A stretch of 64,000 nucleotides of DNA from JALONH01 sp046329235. GTDB taxonomy: Bacteria; Bacteroidota; Bacteroidia; Cytophagales; Cytophagaceae. The position numbers and the translations under genes were made by a program. The notes below the pieces were generated by a model. It made no database searches. It was not told the origin of the DNA and saw only the letters and a program-made list of their open reading frames with translations. Shown here one piece after another: positions 49,901 to 58,284 of this stretch (the first letter of the stretch is position 1; each line of letters begins with the position of its first letter). The stretch lies in contig JAXLVA010000001.1 of NCBI GenBank assembly GCA_046329235.1, positions 434,001 to 498,000 of the forward strand, written 5' to 3'.

Positions 49901-50329
49901 ATTGTTTTCAATGTATTTTGGTTCTACATAATCAAAATATCCTGAACTACTTAAGTTCGTAATAACAGAATCTACTTTAGTCGTTGGTAAATTGGAGAAG
50001 TAGATATACCATATCAACGTTAAATCTACATGACCTTTTTGCGTAGGTAATTTCGAATTCGGATAAGGTTGACGATATTGAGTAATTTGATAGGGAGCCG
50101 TAGCTTTGGTTAATCCTTCAAGTAGATATGGTGTATTAAAATAATCGCGATTGCTTTCTTTTAATTTAACAATAACGATGTTAGGCTCAATGTTTTTTAC
50201 TATAGGTTCAGAGGCGAAACTATAGCTATAACATAAGAGCATCAACATTACAATGTGAAGTACTCTTAATGAATGTAATGTTTTATGTATAAAAAGTACA
50301 ACAGTTTTCATTAACATGGATTCTACCAT
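46934..50329 (-). CDS. S8 family serine protease with PKD and T9SS C-terminal sorting domain
   Basis: This 1131-residue exported subtilase has a signal region (ending YSFAS, about residue 40), a propeptide-like segment and the catalytic domain: Asp in GIIDTGVD (Asp-187), His in SKHGGEVTGVTGA (His-242) and Ser in FDGSSYSAPIVSG (Ser about 416). Then follow a beta-rich region, a PKD domain (about 965-1050; LWKFGDGTTSKITNPSHNY) and a type IX sorting domain (about 1055-1131; LRVYPNPTREHVTVDI, SPGVYLLRLITSSEERTIKLIK). The start may be Met-1 or Met-7 (50311). It is likely secreted to the surface by T9SS. Confidence 0.93.
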   Translation of the reverse strand: MVESMLMKTVVLFIHKTLHSLRVLHIVMLMLLCYSYSFASEPIVKNIEPNIVIVKLKESNRDYFNTPYLLEGLTKATAPYQITQYRQPYPNSKLPTQKGHVDLTLIWYIYFSNLPTTKVDSVITNLSSSGYFDYVEPKYIENNQSLSVPNDPLAQVNGPMRYIERMQAYEAWDVEQGNSNVIIGIIDTGVDLFHEDMVGNLYHNTNDPIDGIDNDNDGYIDNYYGWDVADNDNNPQVGVSKHGGEVTGVTGATPNNGKGLTGIGYNCKVMAIKGASNSGGAISAGYEGIVYGAEHGCKILNLSWGGLGSYSQMNQDIINYAVFNFDVLIVAAAGNDDTIADFYPASYKNVLSVAASDTMFAPSQGTYVDTRADFNRWYCCYKATMAHSVDVCAQGMYVESLSPGTGNSYGNFDGSSYSAPIVSGVAGLVRSRYPNLSALQVAELIRVTADVIDTIPENAAYKELLGKGRVNMLKALTITNSPAVRIDSAYSTGDNDVFAFNGDTTEINIRFKNYLSATNNLTITLTSDNPLVEITQDNFAAGFIDSLTTKFTGATPFKIYIHPGMAMDTIIELRLGFSDPLKNYTDYEYFKVKVNPSYVTLYNDYMKTTITSNGRIGFQDIYSTVGHGYKINGTESSVLYEGGLMIAHSSSKQSDCVRAFPAGISNLDFEPIQNPMFVNDNYSYKHVQSSFKDTSVYSVNPLRVKVIQDAYTINTLDFKNTTILHYQIINQSSGNYDSIYVGQFLDWDIQDYSRNRTDYDYTSQMGYAFNILAGGQYAGIVALTKDPIVNYFAMDNSFVGGNNIDPNDGFTLNEKIKTLSSGIGRPQAGVATTGNDVSMVYGIRINNFKKGDTIHVAFALVAGNSLGQIKNYAQKAKDKFIELNTTPNPSNKNITVCSNNSDPISIQPSPGQLFNFYQTEPTASSIPDHTGKEYTLPSYSTEDTIYVVGIDSLYPSSVAYYYWSQATSVDANFVAATSNTNLQEQLATHFVNSSMHADSVLWKFGDGTTSKITNPSHNYVQTGSYTVTLIAYGNACVDSTQQTIIISGQSVLRVYPNPTREHVTVDIRLKENEHADIVITNALSQVVFTKKDYIPTADDALTIDTRLFSPGVYLLRLITSSEERTIKLIKE

Positions 50330-50439
50330 AAATACGGTAAATGAACTAAATGTAAATCACACTTCGTTAAATGGTAATCTAAGGCATAGTGTGAATTCAG
50401 AACATTCTTTCTAACTTACAAAATCTTTATTACATTTTA

Positions 50440-53019
50440 ATGAATACAGAAGGCTTTATGTTTCCTATTTTATCGAAAAAAACACTGTTTTTGGGGATTT
50501 TATGGATTGCTACCATCATCACCGGATACAGTCAAAATTTATTAAAAAATCCGGGCTTCGAATTCGATACCGAGGGATGGAATAATTGGGGTGGTTACAT
50601 AACAACGAATAAACATTCCGGTCGATTTTCTATCGAAATTACGAATAGTAAACCTACTTGGACAGGTATTGATCAGTCGATTATTTTACCTGAAGGTGCA
50701 ACAAAAATTGTAGGAAGCGGTTGGATTAAAACGGATAAAATTGTTCAAGGAACTCAAGCATGGGAAGTAGCTCGAATAGGGGTTGAATTTTATAATGCAT
50801 CGAATGAATTAGTAGGTGGTTATCCTCCGGTGATTGGTTCGGCACAAGAAACGACCAACTGGTCTTACTACGAACACGAATATGATGTTCCGGCCGGTGC
50901 TGTGAAAGTTAAAATACAATTAGCATTAGGTAACTGTGTGGGTACGGCTAATTTTGATGATCTGAGCATTATCATTTTTAATGCACAGAATAAACCATTA
51001 GCAGCAGGTGCATTTTCAGGTCCTATGGATAAAGGGAAATGGTATCCTTTAAAATCGGATCCTACTAAATCTGGTAGCCACTATGTTGATTGGTCAAGCT
51101 TGTTAGATGCTCCGGCAGGGAAACATGGGTTTATTACCTATGCTAATCAACAGTTACAATTTCAAGATGGTACTCCTGCTCGTTTTTGGGGTACGAATTT
51201 AGTAGCAGGAACTTGTTTTCCGGCTACACATGCAATTGCTGATTCTTTAGCACAACGATTAGCAAAGATGGGATGTAACCTGGTGCGTATGCACCATATG
51301 GATGCTCCATGGTCGAATCCCAATGTGTTTGGTAGCAAAACTTCTACGCGTCAATTGGACCCTGTATCCATGGAAAAAGTAGATTACCTAATTGCTGCAT
51401 TAAAGAAAAAGGGTATTTATGTATTCTTAGATTTTTTAGTGCATCGTGATTTTACCGTGAAAGATGGTGTGGCGAATAGAACACCGGACTTAGGTGGTAA
51501 GCAGGTAGCATACTTTGATACTACCATCATTCAATTGCAAAAAGAATACATTCAACAGTGGATGGATCATGTGAATCAATACACTAGAAAACCTTATAAA
51601 AACGAACCTGCGATTATTGCTTCTGAATTTGTGAATGAATCGTCTATCATGACACACTTTGGAGGTGATTTGTTGAGTGGGTATTACCGAACAGAATTGG
51701 AACTGCAATATGCTGCTGCCGGTAATCCTGCGAATACTTTAGCTAAGTTTGATTTGAATTGGGATGATTATGCATCACCTACCATAAAAAATAGTAGACC
51801 TAACTCCAATGTGCCATCTAGTTTAAGATTCCTGAAAGATAAAGAAGATAGCTACTATCAAAACATGTACAAGTACTCTAAGTTTATCGGAGTGAAGTAT
51901 TTGTTAGCAGGCTCAAACTATCCAATGCCTATCTTGTCTTATCAAGAAAACAATAGTCGATTGGATTTAGTCATTACGAATGATTACTGGGATCATCCGC
52001 AAGTATGGAAAATAAATAACGATTGGGAACGCATTGAATTAGCGCCTATCAATAATACTTCCATCATACGTAATTATCAGAAGTCCTTTATTCATAACAT
52101 GGCAAAATATCAATGGGTAGGCAAACCATTTATGATTACGGAATATAATGCATGTTATCCGAACGAATATATTCTAGAGGGGATTCCAATGATAGCAGCT
52201 TATGCTCGCTTACAAGGAATGGATGGACTCATGCAATTCGCATTTGATCACCATGCTGTTGGTTCTCATATTCCTAAATCCTTTGATTTATCTACTTTGC
52301 CGGATCATTTGGCAAACTGGGTAGTAGGAGCACCAATGTATTTGAGAAACTATATCACTACTGCTCCTAATGTGGCAGTAGATAGAATTCAACCCGAAGA
52401 GTGGAGAAGCTTACCGGACTATTCGGATTATTTAGATAAGGCTCCTTATTTACCTTATGTAACAAAAGTTGCTAAGTCAACCACTTTGCAAGAAACGCCT
52501 ATTGGAGCTTATTCAAAATATTATCAAGCATCTTCCGGTACGATTACTTCGGAGACCAATGAATTGAAGTTGAATCCGACCAAAGGTACGTTTGATATTC
52601 AAACACCTTATGTACAAGGTGCCGTAGGTGAAATAGCCGACCAAGCACATAGTTTCCCTGCGATATCTATTACTACAACTAATGAGTGGTGCAGTGTCTT
52701 GTTGTGTAGTGCAGATGGGAATACCATTGAAACCAGTAAGAAGTTATATTTAGTAGTTACTACGCCTGTTAAATTGACGGGACAAAAATATACGGATGAT
52801 CGTTTGAGATTGGAAGAAAGAGGTGATTTACCTTATTTGGTTAGACAGTTTGAAGGTGTTATTTCCTTACCTTTATGGAAAGAAGTACAATTAACACCAT
52901 TACAAATTGATGGTAGTAGAGCTACTACTCAATTATTGAAAGCAGTGTCTGATAAAGGTATTCAGTGGGATGCATCTCAGTCAGAATTTATGGTGTATGA
53001 AATCGTGGTAGTAAAATAA
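50440..53019 (+). CDS. Secreted glycoside hydrolase, clan GH-A-like, with N-terminal carbohydrate-binding domain
   Basis: The 859-residue protein has a signal peptide (cut near SQN, about residue 32), a CBM4/9-like jelly roll (NLLKNPGFEFDTEGWNNWGG to FDDLSIIIF, about 33-180) and a TIM-barrel-like catalytic region (about 200-660). Motifs are GTNLVAGTCFP, LAKMGCNLVRMHHMDAPW, a likely acid/base Glu in SEFVNESS (Glu-400) and a likely nucleophile in MITEYNACYP (Glu-568). That Glu pair fits clan GH-A (GH5-type). The substrate is unknown. The C terminus is beta-rich with no T9SS domain. Met-1 or Met-7 may start it. Confidence 0.75.
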   Translation: MNTEGFMFPILSKKTLFLGILWIATIITGYSQNLLKNPGFEFDTEGWNNWGGYITTNKHSGRFSIEITNSKPTWTGIDQSIILPEGATKIVGSGWIKTDKIVQGTQAWEVARIGVEFYNASNELVGGYPPVIGSAQETTNWSYYEHEYDVPAGAVKVKIQLALGNCVGTANFDDLSIIIFNAQNKPLAAGAFSGPMDKGKWYPLKSDPTKSGSHYVDWSSLLDAPAGKHGFITYANQQLQFQDGTPARFWGTNLVAGTCFPATHAIADSLAQRLAKMGCNLVRMHHMDAPWSNPNVFGSKTSTRQLDPVSMEKVDYLIAALKKKGIYVFLDFLVHRDFTVKDGVANRTPDLGGKQVAYFDTTIIQLQKEYIQQWMDHVNQYTRKPYKNEPAIIASEFVNESSIMTHFGGDLLSGYYRTELELQYAAAGNPANTLAKFDLNWDDYASPTIKNSRPNSNVPSSLRFLKDKEDSYYQNMYKYSKFIGVKYLLAGSNYPMPILSYQENNSRLDLVITNDYWDHPQVWKINNDWERIELAPINNTSIIRNYQKSFIHNMAKYQWVGKPFMITEYNACYPNEYILEGIPMIAAYARLQGMDGLMQFAFDHHAVGSHIPKSFDLSTLPDHLANWVVGAPMYLRNYITTAPNVAVDRIQPEEWRSLPDYSDYLDKAPYLPYVTKVAKSTTLQETPIGAYSKYYQASSGTITSETNELKLNPTKGTFDIQTPYVQGAVGEIADQAHSFPAISITTTNEWCSVLLCSADGNTIETSKKLYLVVTTPVKLTGQKYTDDRLRLEERGDLPYLVRQFEGVISLPLWKEVQLTPLQIDGSRATTQLLKAVSDKGIQWDASQSEFMVYEIVVVK

Positions 53020-53026
53020 TTTAGTT

Positions 53027-54589
53027 ATGGTTAAGCTGAAAGAGAATGAAAATTCGCATAAACTAAAAATTAGAAATATAAAGATTAGTGATTACGAAGA
53101 CATTCGTGAAATCATGGTGATGGTGTATGATCAATTACTAGAGCCATGGACGAAGAAAGAATTACGTTCTCACTTAAAGTATTTTCCGGAAGGGCAGATT
53201 TGTATTGAAGATAATGGCAAAGTAGTAGGTGCGGCTTTCTCATTGATTGTAGATTATAACAAATGGGGTGATAAACATAACTACAAAGAAATTACCGGTA
53301 ACGGTACTTTAGTTACACACGATCCGGATGGAGACACCCTGTATGGTATTGATATCTTTGTGCGCCCCGATTATCAAGGGATGCGCTTAGGTAGACGTTT
53401 ATATGATGCACGTAAAGAACTTTGTGAAAAGTTAAACTTAAAAGCGATTATCGTAGGCGGTCGAATTCCGGGGTATAAAAACCATTCAAAGAAATTAACA
53501 CCTCGTCAATATATTGATGAAGTAAAACTGAAAGAAATTTTTGACCCGGTATTAACGTTTCAGTTAGCTAATGATTTCCACTTACGTCGTATCATTCAAG
53601 GTTATTTGCCGGATGATACAGATTCTAAAGCCTATGCAGCTTTATTGGAGTGGAAAAACGCACTACACGAAACAGAATCGAGTGAAGATACTTTATTTGG
53701 TGGTGAGAAAACAATTGTACGTGTAGGCTTAGTACAATGGAAAATGCGTAATACTCCTACGTTAGAACATTTATATAGAAATATCGAGTTCTTCGTAGAT
53801 ACTGTATCCGGTTATAAAGCGGATTTCGTTGTATTTCCTGAGTTTTTCAATGCACCTATGATGGCGGCATATAACCAAGAAACAGCTTCTGATGCGGTAC
53901 GTTCACTGGCTGAATTTACTTATCAAATTAGAGATAAGATGATTGAGTTAGCTTTAGCCTATAACATCAATATCATTGCAGGTAGTATGCCTATGTATGA
54001 AGACGATGGTTTATATAACGTATCCTATTTGTGTAGAAGAGATGGTACTTGGGATTATCAATATAAACTACACGTAACACCGGATGAAAGCAACTACTGG
54101 GGCTTGCAAGGTGGTAATCAATTAAAAGTATTTCAAACGGATGCAGGTAAGATTGGTATCTTAATTTGTTTCGATATTGAATTCCCTGAATTACCAAGGT
54201 TGTTAGCAGAAGAAGGAGTCAATATTATCTTTGTTCCATTCTGGACAGATACAAAGAGTGCCTTTATGCGTGTACAGCGTTGTGCTCAAGCGCGTGCGAT
54301 TGAAAATGAATGTTATGTGTGTATCTCCGGTAGTGTGGGTAACCTGCCCGGGGTAGAGAATATGGATATTCAATATGCGCAGTCGGGAATTTTTACACCA
54401 TCAGATTTTATGTTCCCACATGATGCTACCTTAGCGGAAGCTACACCCAATGCGGAAACTACATTAATTGCTGATTTGGATATTAATTTGATAAAACGTC
54501 AACGTAAGTTTGGTTCTGTAAGAAATTTAATGACGCGACGTACCGACTTATTTGAACTCAAGTGGAAGAGTAAAGATATTGATGAGTAA
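53027..54589 (+). CDS. Fused GNAT acetyltransferase and carbon-nitrogen hydrolase
   Basis: The 520-residue protein joins a GNAT domain (residues about 13-185; GIDIFVRPDYQGMRLGRRLYDARKEL core VRPDYQGMRLGRRLYDA) to a nitrilase-superfamily domain (about 228-510) with the Glu-Lys-Cys triad: VVFPEFFNAP (Glu-272), DYQYKLHVT (Lys-347) and GILICFDIEFPE (Cys-381). Such two-domain proteins are widespread and may acetylate and hydrolyse related amides. It follows the glycoside hydrolase by 7 bp, but a functional link is doubtful. A strong terminator closes it. Confidence 0.92.
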   Translation: MVKLKENENSHKLKIRNIKISDYEDIREIMVMVYDQLLEPWTKKELRSHLKYFPEGQICIEDNGKVVGAAFSLIVDYNKWGDKHNYKEITGNGTLVTHDPDGDTLYGIDIFVRPDYQGMRLGRRLYDARKELCEKLNLKAIIVGGRIPGYKNHSKKLTPRQYIDEVKLKEIFDPVLTFQLANDFHLRRIIQGYLPDDTDSKAYAALLEWKNALHETESSEDTLFGGEKTIVRVGLVQWKMRNTPTLEHLYRNIEFFVDTVSGYKADFVVFPEFFNAPMMAAYNQETASDAVRSLAEFTYQIRDKMIELALAYNINIIAGSMPMYEDDGLYNVSYLCRRDGTWDYQYKLHVTPDESNYWGLQGGNQLKVFQTDAGKIGILICFDIEFPELPRLLAEEGVNIIFVPFWTDTKSAFMRVQRCAQARAIENECYVCISGSVGNLPGVENMDIQYAQSGIFTPSDFMFPHDATLAEATPNAETTLIADLDINLIKRQRKFGSVRNLMTRRTDLFELKWKSKDIDE

Positions 54590-54595
54590 AAATAA

Positions 54596-54626
54596 AAAAG
54601 CCCCGATAGATTTTATCGGGGCTTTT
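54596..54626 (+). terminator. Terminator after the GNAT-nitrilase gene
   Basis: Thirteen-bp stem (AAAAGCCCCGATA / TATCGGGGCTTTT) with a 5-nt loop and T-rich tail; it also lies just past the convergent hesB-type gene. Confidence 0.92.
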
Positions 54627-54645
54627 CTTTTGGTATTACTTCTTG

Positions 54646-54972
54646 TTAAACGGCGAAACTTTCACCGCAACCACAAGTTCTTGCAGCATTCGGGTTGACA
54701 AATTGAAATCCTTTACCATTCAAACCATCTGTGTAATCCAGAGTGGTCCCAAGTAGGTAAAGTAAACTTTTTTTATCAACTAGGATTTTTACTCCTTTAT
54801 CTTCAAATACTTGATCAGCCGGATCTACTTTGTTGTCAAAGTGTAAATCGTACATTAGACCAGAGCATCCGCCACCTTTTACGGCAACACGAACATTATA
54901 CTCTTCAGTATAACCATCACGGCTACGAAGTTCTTTTACATGTTCAACAGCTTTATCTGTAATAGAAATCAT
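54646..54972 (-). CDS. Iron-sulfur cluster assembly protein, HesB/IscA/ErpA type
   Basis: The 108-residue protein has the A-type carrier pattern: VAVKGGGCSGLMYDL (Cys about 36) and the C-terminal ARTCGCGESF (Cys about 101 and 103), the three cysteines that hold a [2Fe-2S] or [4Fe-4S] cluster. It delivers clusters to apoproteins. No other isc or suf gene is adjacent. A TAnnTTTG box lies upstream. Confidence 0.94.
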   Translation of the reverse strand: MISITDKAVEHVKELRSRDGYTEEYNVRVAVKGGGCSGLMYDLHFDNKVDPADQVFEDKGVKILVDKKSLLYLLGTTLDYTDGLNGKGFQFVNPNAARTCGCGESFAV

Positions 54973-55000
54973 TTTATTTTCGGCTTTATACTTGATGAAA

Positions 55001-55008
55001 CAAAGGTA
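55001..55008 (-). promoter_or_regulatory. -7 promoter box of the hesB/iscA-type gene
   Basis: TACCTTTG on the minus strand, exact TAnnTTTG, about 28 bases before the ATG. Confidence 0.6.
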
Positions 55009-55024
55009 ATAAATTTATAGTTCC

Positions 55025-55156
55025 TTAGTTGACCCAACCGTTACCTCTTTTTTTAACTTGTTTGTAGTCTTTTTTACACTTTTTACTAGATCTGGTGCAA
55101 GATGCACTTCCAACTAAAAGACTAATGGTGATAGCAAATACGATGTATTTTTTCAT
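55025..55156 (-). CDS. Tiny exported Lys/Cys-rich protein A
   Basis: Translation gives 43 residues: an N-terminal export signal (MKKYIVFAITISLLVGSASC) followed by a basic tail with SSKKCKKDYKQVKKRG and a second cysteine. The Cys at about residue 20 might be a lipoprotein acylation site, though the lipobox is imperfect. A paralogue lies 7 bp upstream in the same operon order. Function unknown. Confidence 0.6.
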   Translation of the reverse strand: MKKYIVFAITISLLVGSASCTRSSKKCKKDYKQVKKRGNGWVN

Positions 55157-55163
55157 AAAATCC

Positions 55164-55304
55164 TTACACTTTAAAGTTTGGATTGTTTTTTCTCATTTTT
55201 TTAATCTTTTTACCGTTTTGTCTACATTTTTTACTGGACTTAACACAGTCGGTAAACAGACCTGCACTTAGAGTAAGAGCAAGGAATAAGGCGATTTTTT
55301 TCAT
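55164..55304 (-). CDS. Tiny exported Lys/Cys-rich protein B
   Basis: The 46-residue product has a signal-like N terminus (MKKIALFLALTLSAGLF), then DCVKSSKKCRQNGKKIKKMRKNN. The SSKKC followed by a Lys/Arg-rich tail matches protein A, so the two are tandem paralogues. It is probably secreted or a lipoprotein. Function unknown. Confidence 0.6.
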   Translation of the reverse strand: MKKIALFLALTLSAGLFTDCVKSSKKCRQNGKKIKKMRKNNPNFKV

Positions 55305-55379
55305 AATATTGTAATCTGTAGTAGTAGAGAGTATTTAATTCTTTTTAAAATTACATAATTTATCTTTATAAGCATATAT

Positions 55380-56423
55380 ATGAGCGCGGAAAAACGTACG
55401 GAACTGTCAGAAATAGGTGAATTTGGACTAATAAAACGCATTCAAGATCAAATTATTACATCTAGTCCTTCATTAGTGAAAGGTATAGGGGATGATGCTT
55501 CGGTTTGGGATTTAGGTAATGGAAAATATCTATTACAGTCTACCGATATGTTGTTGGAAGGGGTTCATTTTGACTTGTCTTATACACCTTTAAAACATCT
55601 GGGTTATAAAGCCATAGCGGTAAATGTATCGGACATCGCAGCCATGAACGGAAAAGCAACACAGGTTGTCGTAGGAATTGCCGTTAGTAATCGTTTTTCG
55701 GTGGAAGCCATTGATGAATTATATCAAGGTATCTTAATTGCTTGTGATCATTTCAATGTAGACTTAGTGGGGGGCGATACTACCTCTAGTAGATCCGGTT
55801 TGGTTATTTCTGTAACGGTTACCGGAGAAGTGGATAAGGATAAAGTAGTTTATCGAAACGGTGCTAAAGTAACCGATTTGATTTGTGTTTCCGGTGATTT
55901 AGGTGCAGCCTATATGGGCTTACAGGTTTTGGAGAGAGAAAAACAAGTATTCATGGTGGATCAAGCCATGCAACCAGATTTAGATAGTAAGGACTATATC
56001 ATTCGAAGACAATTAAAACCGGAAGCTAGAATAGATGTTATTAAAGCGTTGGCGAAATTAGAAATTACGCCAACATCTATGATTGATATTTCTGATGGGT
56101 TAGCATCTGAATTGTTCCATATATGTTCTCAATCAGAGGTGGGAGTACACATTTATGAAGAACGTATGCCTATCGATAATCAAACGTTTGAAACAGCCAA
56201 AGAATTTGATTTAAGTCCTTTAACAGCGATGTTAAATGGAGGTGAAGATTATGAATTATTATTCACTGTACCTGTTGCTCAACATGACCAACTACGTAAC
56301 AATCCGGATATTTCTATCATAGGATATGTGAAACCTGCGGATGATGGTTTATTTGTAGAGACGCGTGGAGGTACACTAGCTGAGATTAAAGCACAAGGCT
56401 GGAATCACTTCAGCAGAGGTTAA
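55380..56423 (+). CDS. thiL: Thiamine-monophosphate kinase
   Basis: ThiL phosphorylates thiamine phosphate to thiamine pyrophosphate using ATP. The 347-residue protein shows the PurM/ThiL-type pattern: IGEFGLIKRI near the start, VKGIGDDASVWD (about 38-49), STDMLLEGVHFDLSY (about 59-73), LVGGDTTSSRSGLVISVTVTGE (about 133) and MIDISDGLASELFHI (about 236-250). The stop TAA shares the palindrome TTAA with the stop of the convergent downstream gene. Confidence 0.95.
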   Translation: MSAEKRTELSEIGEFGLIKRIQDQIITSSPSLVKGIGDDASVWDLGNGKYLLQSTDMLLEGVHFDLSYTPLKHLGYKAIAVNVSDIAAMNGKATQVVVGIAVSNRFSVEAIDELYQGILIACDHFNVDLVGGDTTSSRSGLVISVTVTGEVDKDKVVYRNGAKVTDLICVSGDLGAAYMGLQVLEREKQVFMVDQAMQPDLDSKDYIIRRQLKPEARIDVIKALAKLEITPTSMIDISDGLASELFHICSQSEVGVHIYEERMPIDNQTFETAKEFDLSPLTAMLNGGEDYELLFTVPVAQHDQLRNNPDISIIGYVKPADDGLFVETRGGTLAEIKAQGWNHFSRG

Positions 56424-56797
56424 TCTTCCGGATAAGGAATGAACAAGAAATTGGTAAATTCCTTATCTATCACAAACAAACAACAAAACTCTTCCGGATC
56501 TTTGTAGGCTGCTTCAAAAGCTTCTACTTTATCTCTGTCGATGATACCGCGTTGGACTAATTCCTCATATAAGGAAAAATAGTAATGCCACTCTGTTCCT
56601 ACTTCTGTTTTTGCAATTAAAAGTTGTCCAAGCGGTTGTTCTGTTTTGCATATAGGAAATACAGGGAACTTGGAAATATTACGAACGCGTAATTGGTACG
56701 AAGCTTCTTTTAATGTATCGGATACTTGAACAAAATCTTTAGAGATTGTTCCTAAATACTTTCCATCTAATTCCGGGTCATTTTCAAAATCAGCCAT
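56420..56797 (-). CDS. Conserved Bacteroidota protein, function unknown
   Basis: This 125-residue acidic cytoplasmic protein (VSDTLKEASYQLRVRNISKFPVFPICK, core YQLRVRNISKFPVFPICKT; FCCLFVIDKEFTNFLFIPYPED at the end) has no signal peptide or membrane helix. I recognise it as a small Bacteroidota family without function. Its start overlaps the rlmD stop by 1 base, so the two are probably co-expressed. Confidence 0.75.
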   Translation of the reverse strand: MADFENDPELDGKYLGTISKDFVQVSDTLKEASYQLRVRNISKFPVFPICKTEQPLGQLLIAKTEVGTEWHYYFSLYEELVQRGIIDRDKVEAFEAAYKDPEEFCCLFVIDKEFTNFLFIPYPED

Positions 56798-58194
56798 TAA
56801 TTTCTTTTTTCTAGTAATACAATATTTTCTACGTGCGCCGTTTGAGGAAACATATCTACCGGTTGCACTGCAGTAACTTGATACATGCTGTCTAGAAGTT
56901 GTAAATCGCGCGCTTGCGTAGCTACGTTACAACTCACGTAAACGATCTTCTGAGCACCAATATTCAATAACATATTGACAACATCCTCATGCATACCTGC
57001 ACGCGGAGGGTCTGTGATGATGACATCCGGTTTAGGATGATGATCCATGAAAGAAGGTACTAAGATATCTTTCATATCACCCGCATAGAAAGTAGTATTG
57101 TGAACGTTGTTGATTTCCGAGTTAATTTTTGCATCCTCGATAGCCGCTTCTACATATTCAATACCAATAACTAGTTTGGCATTTTTAGCTACAAAGTTGG
57201 CAATGGTACCGGTTCCTGTATATAAATCATACACTACTTCTTTTCCTGTTAAACCGGCTAGTTCACGAGTTTTACTGTACAATATATATGCTTGCTCGCT
57301 ATTGGTTTGGTAGAATGATTTAGGACCTATTCTGAATTGAAGACCTTCCATTTCTTCCGTGATATAGGGAAGTCCATGAAATACATGTGGAGTTAAATCA
57401 TGAAAAGTTTCGTTCTTTTTGTTATTGATAAAATAGATAATGCTGGTAGTGGAAGGGAATTCTTTTTTGAAGTTTTCCATCAAAGCCATCATTTCATCAC
57501 TTTTATATTGGAATTGGAAGATGGTCATCACCTCACCGGTGGAAGTAGTGCGGATGATTAAGTTACGCAGTAAACCTTGGTGTTGACGCACATCATAAAA
57601 ATCTAATTGATTTTTTAATGCATAGTTACGAACCCAATTTCGCATGTCATTAGAAGGGCCACCTTGTAAGTGACAATGTTCTACATCAATCACTTTATCA
57701 AATCTTCCGGGCAAGTGAAATCCTAGTCCGTTAACGTCAACGGATTCATCGCCTAATTCATGCGCATACAACCAGCGTTTATTGGAAAAAGTAAAGTCTA
57801 ATTTATTTCGATAGTAATAAATGTTTTTTGATCCTACGATGGGTTGAATAGGAGGTAAGTTTATTTTTCCTATACGTTCAAGTGAGTCGCTTACTTGTTT
57901 TTGTTTGTAATGAAGCTGAGTGGAATAGTCTACATGCTGCCATTTACAACCTCCACAAAGGGTGAAATATGTACATTCCGGTGCAACACGATGAGGTGAT
58001 GCTTGTTCTACTTCGATAAGTTTACCTTCGGCGAAGTTTTTTTTCTTTAAAGTTATTTGAGTTTTAATTACATCACCGGGAGCGGTAAAAGATGTAAATA
58101 ATACCATTTGATCTATTCTAGAAAGCGCTTTACCTTCCGCAACTAGTTCTTCAACTACGATATTTTGAAGTATATCCCCTTTTTTCATCGACAT
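56797..58194 (-). CDS. rlmD: 23S rRNA (uracil-C5)-methyltransferase, RlmD family
   Basis: The 465-residue protein has an N-terminal TRAM domain (about 1-60), the four-cysteine iron-sulfur site CTYFTLCGGCKWQH (about 88-101), the SAM-binding LYTGTGTIANFVAKNAK (about 319) and the catalytic TDPPRAGMHEDV and VYVSCNVATQARDL. It converts a 23S rRNA uridine (U1939 in E. coli) to m5U. A TAnnTTTG box ends 6 bases before the first Met, so a leaderless message or use of the second Met (58188) is possible. Confidence 0.92.
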   Translation of the reverse strand: MSMKKGDILQNIVVEELVAEGKALSRIDQMVLFTSFTAPGDVIKTQITLKKKNFAEGKLIEVEQASPHRVAPECTYFTLCGGCKWQHVDYSTQLHYKQKQVSDSLERIGKINLPPIQPIVGSKNIYYYRNKLDFTFSNKRWLYAHELGDESVDVNGLGFHLPGRFDKVIDVEHCHLQGGPSNDMRNWVRNYALKNQLDFYDVRQHQGLLRNLIIRTTSTGEVMTIFQFQYKSDEMMALMENFKKEFPSTTSIIYFINNKKNETFHDLTPHVFHGLPYITEEMEGLQFRIGPKSFYQTNSEQAYILYSKTRELAGLTGKEVVYDLYTGTGTIANFVAKNAKLVIGIEYVEAAIEDAKINSEINNVHNTTFYAGDMKDILVPSFMDHHPKPDVIITDPPRAGMHEDVVNMLLNIGAQKIVYVSCNVATQARDLQLLDSMYQVTAVQPVDMFPQTAHVENIVLLEKRN

Positions 58195-58199
58195 AGCTA

Positions 58200-58207
58200 C
58201 AAAATTA
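58200..58207 (-). promoter_or_regulatory. -7 promoter box of rlmD, possibly leaderless
   Basis: TAATTTTG on the minus strand, exact TAnnTTTG; only 5 bases lie between it and the first ATG. Confidence 0.5.
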
Positions 58208-58284
58208 GAAAAATAACACAGAAATTGGTATAATTTTCGTTGGTACTGGAAGATGAGGTAACGTTATTTATTAAGTATATTTAC

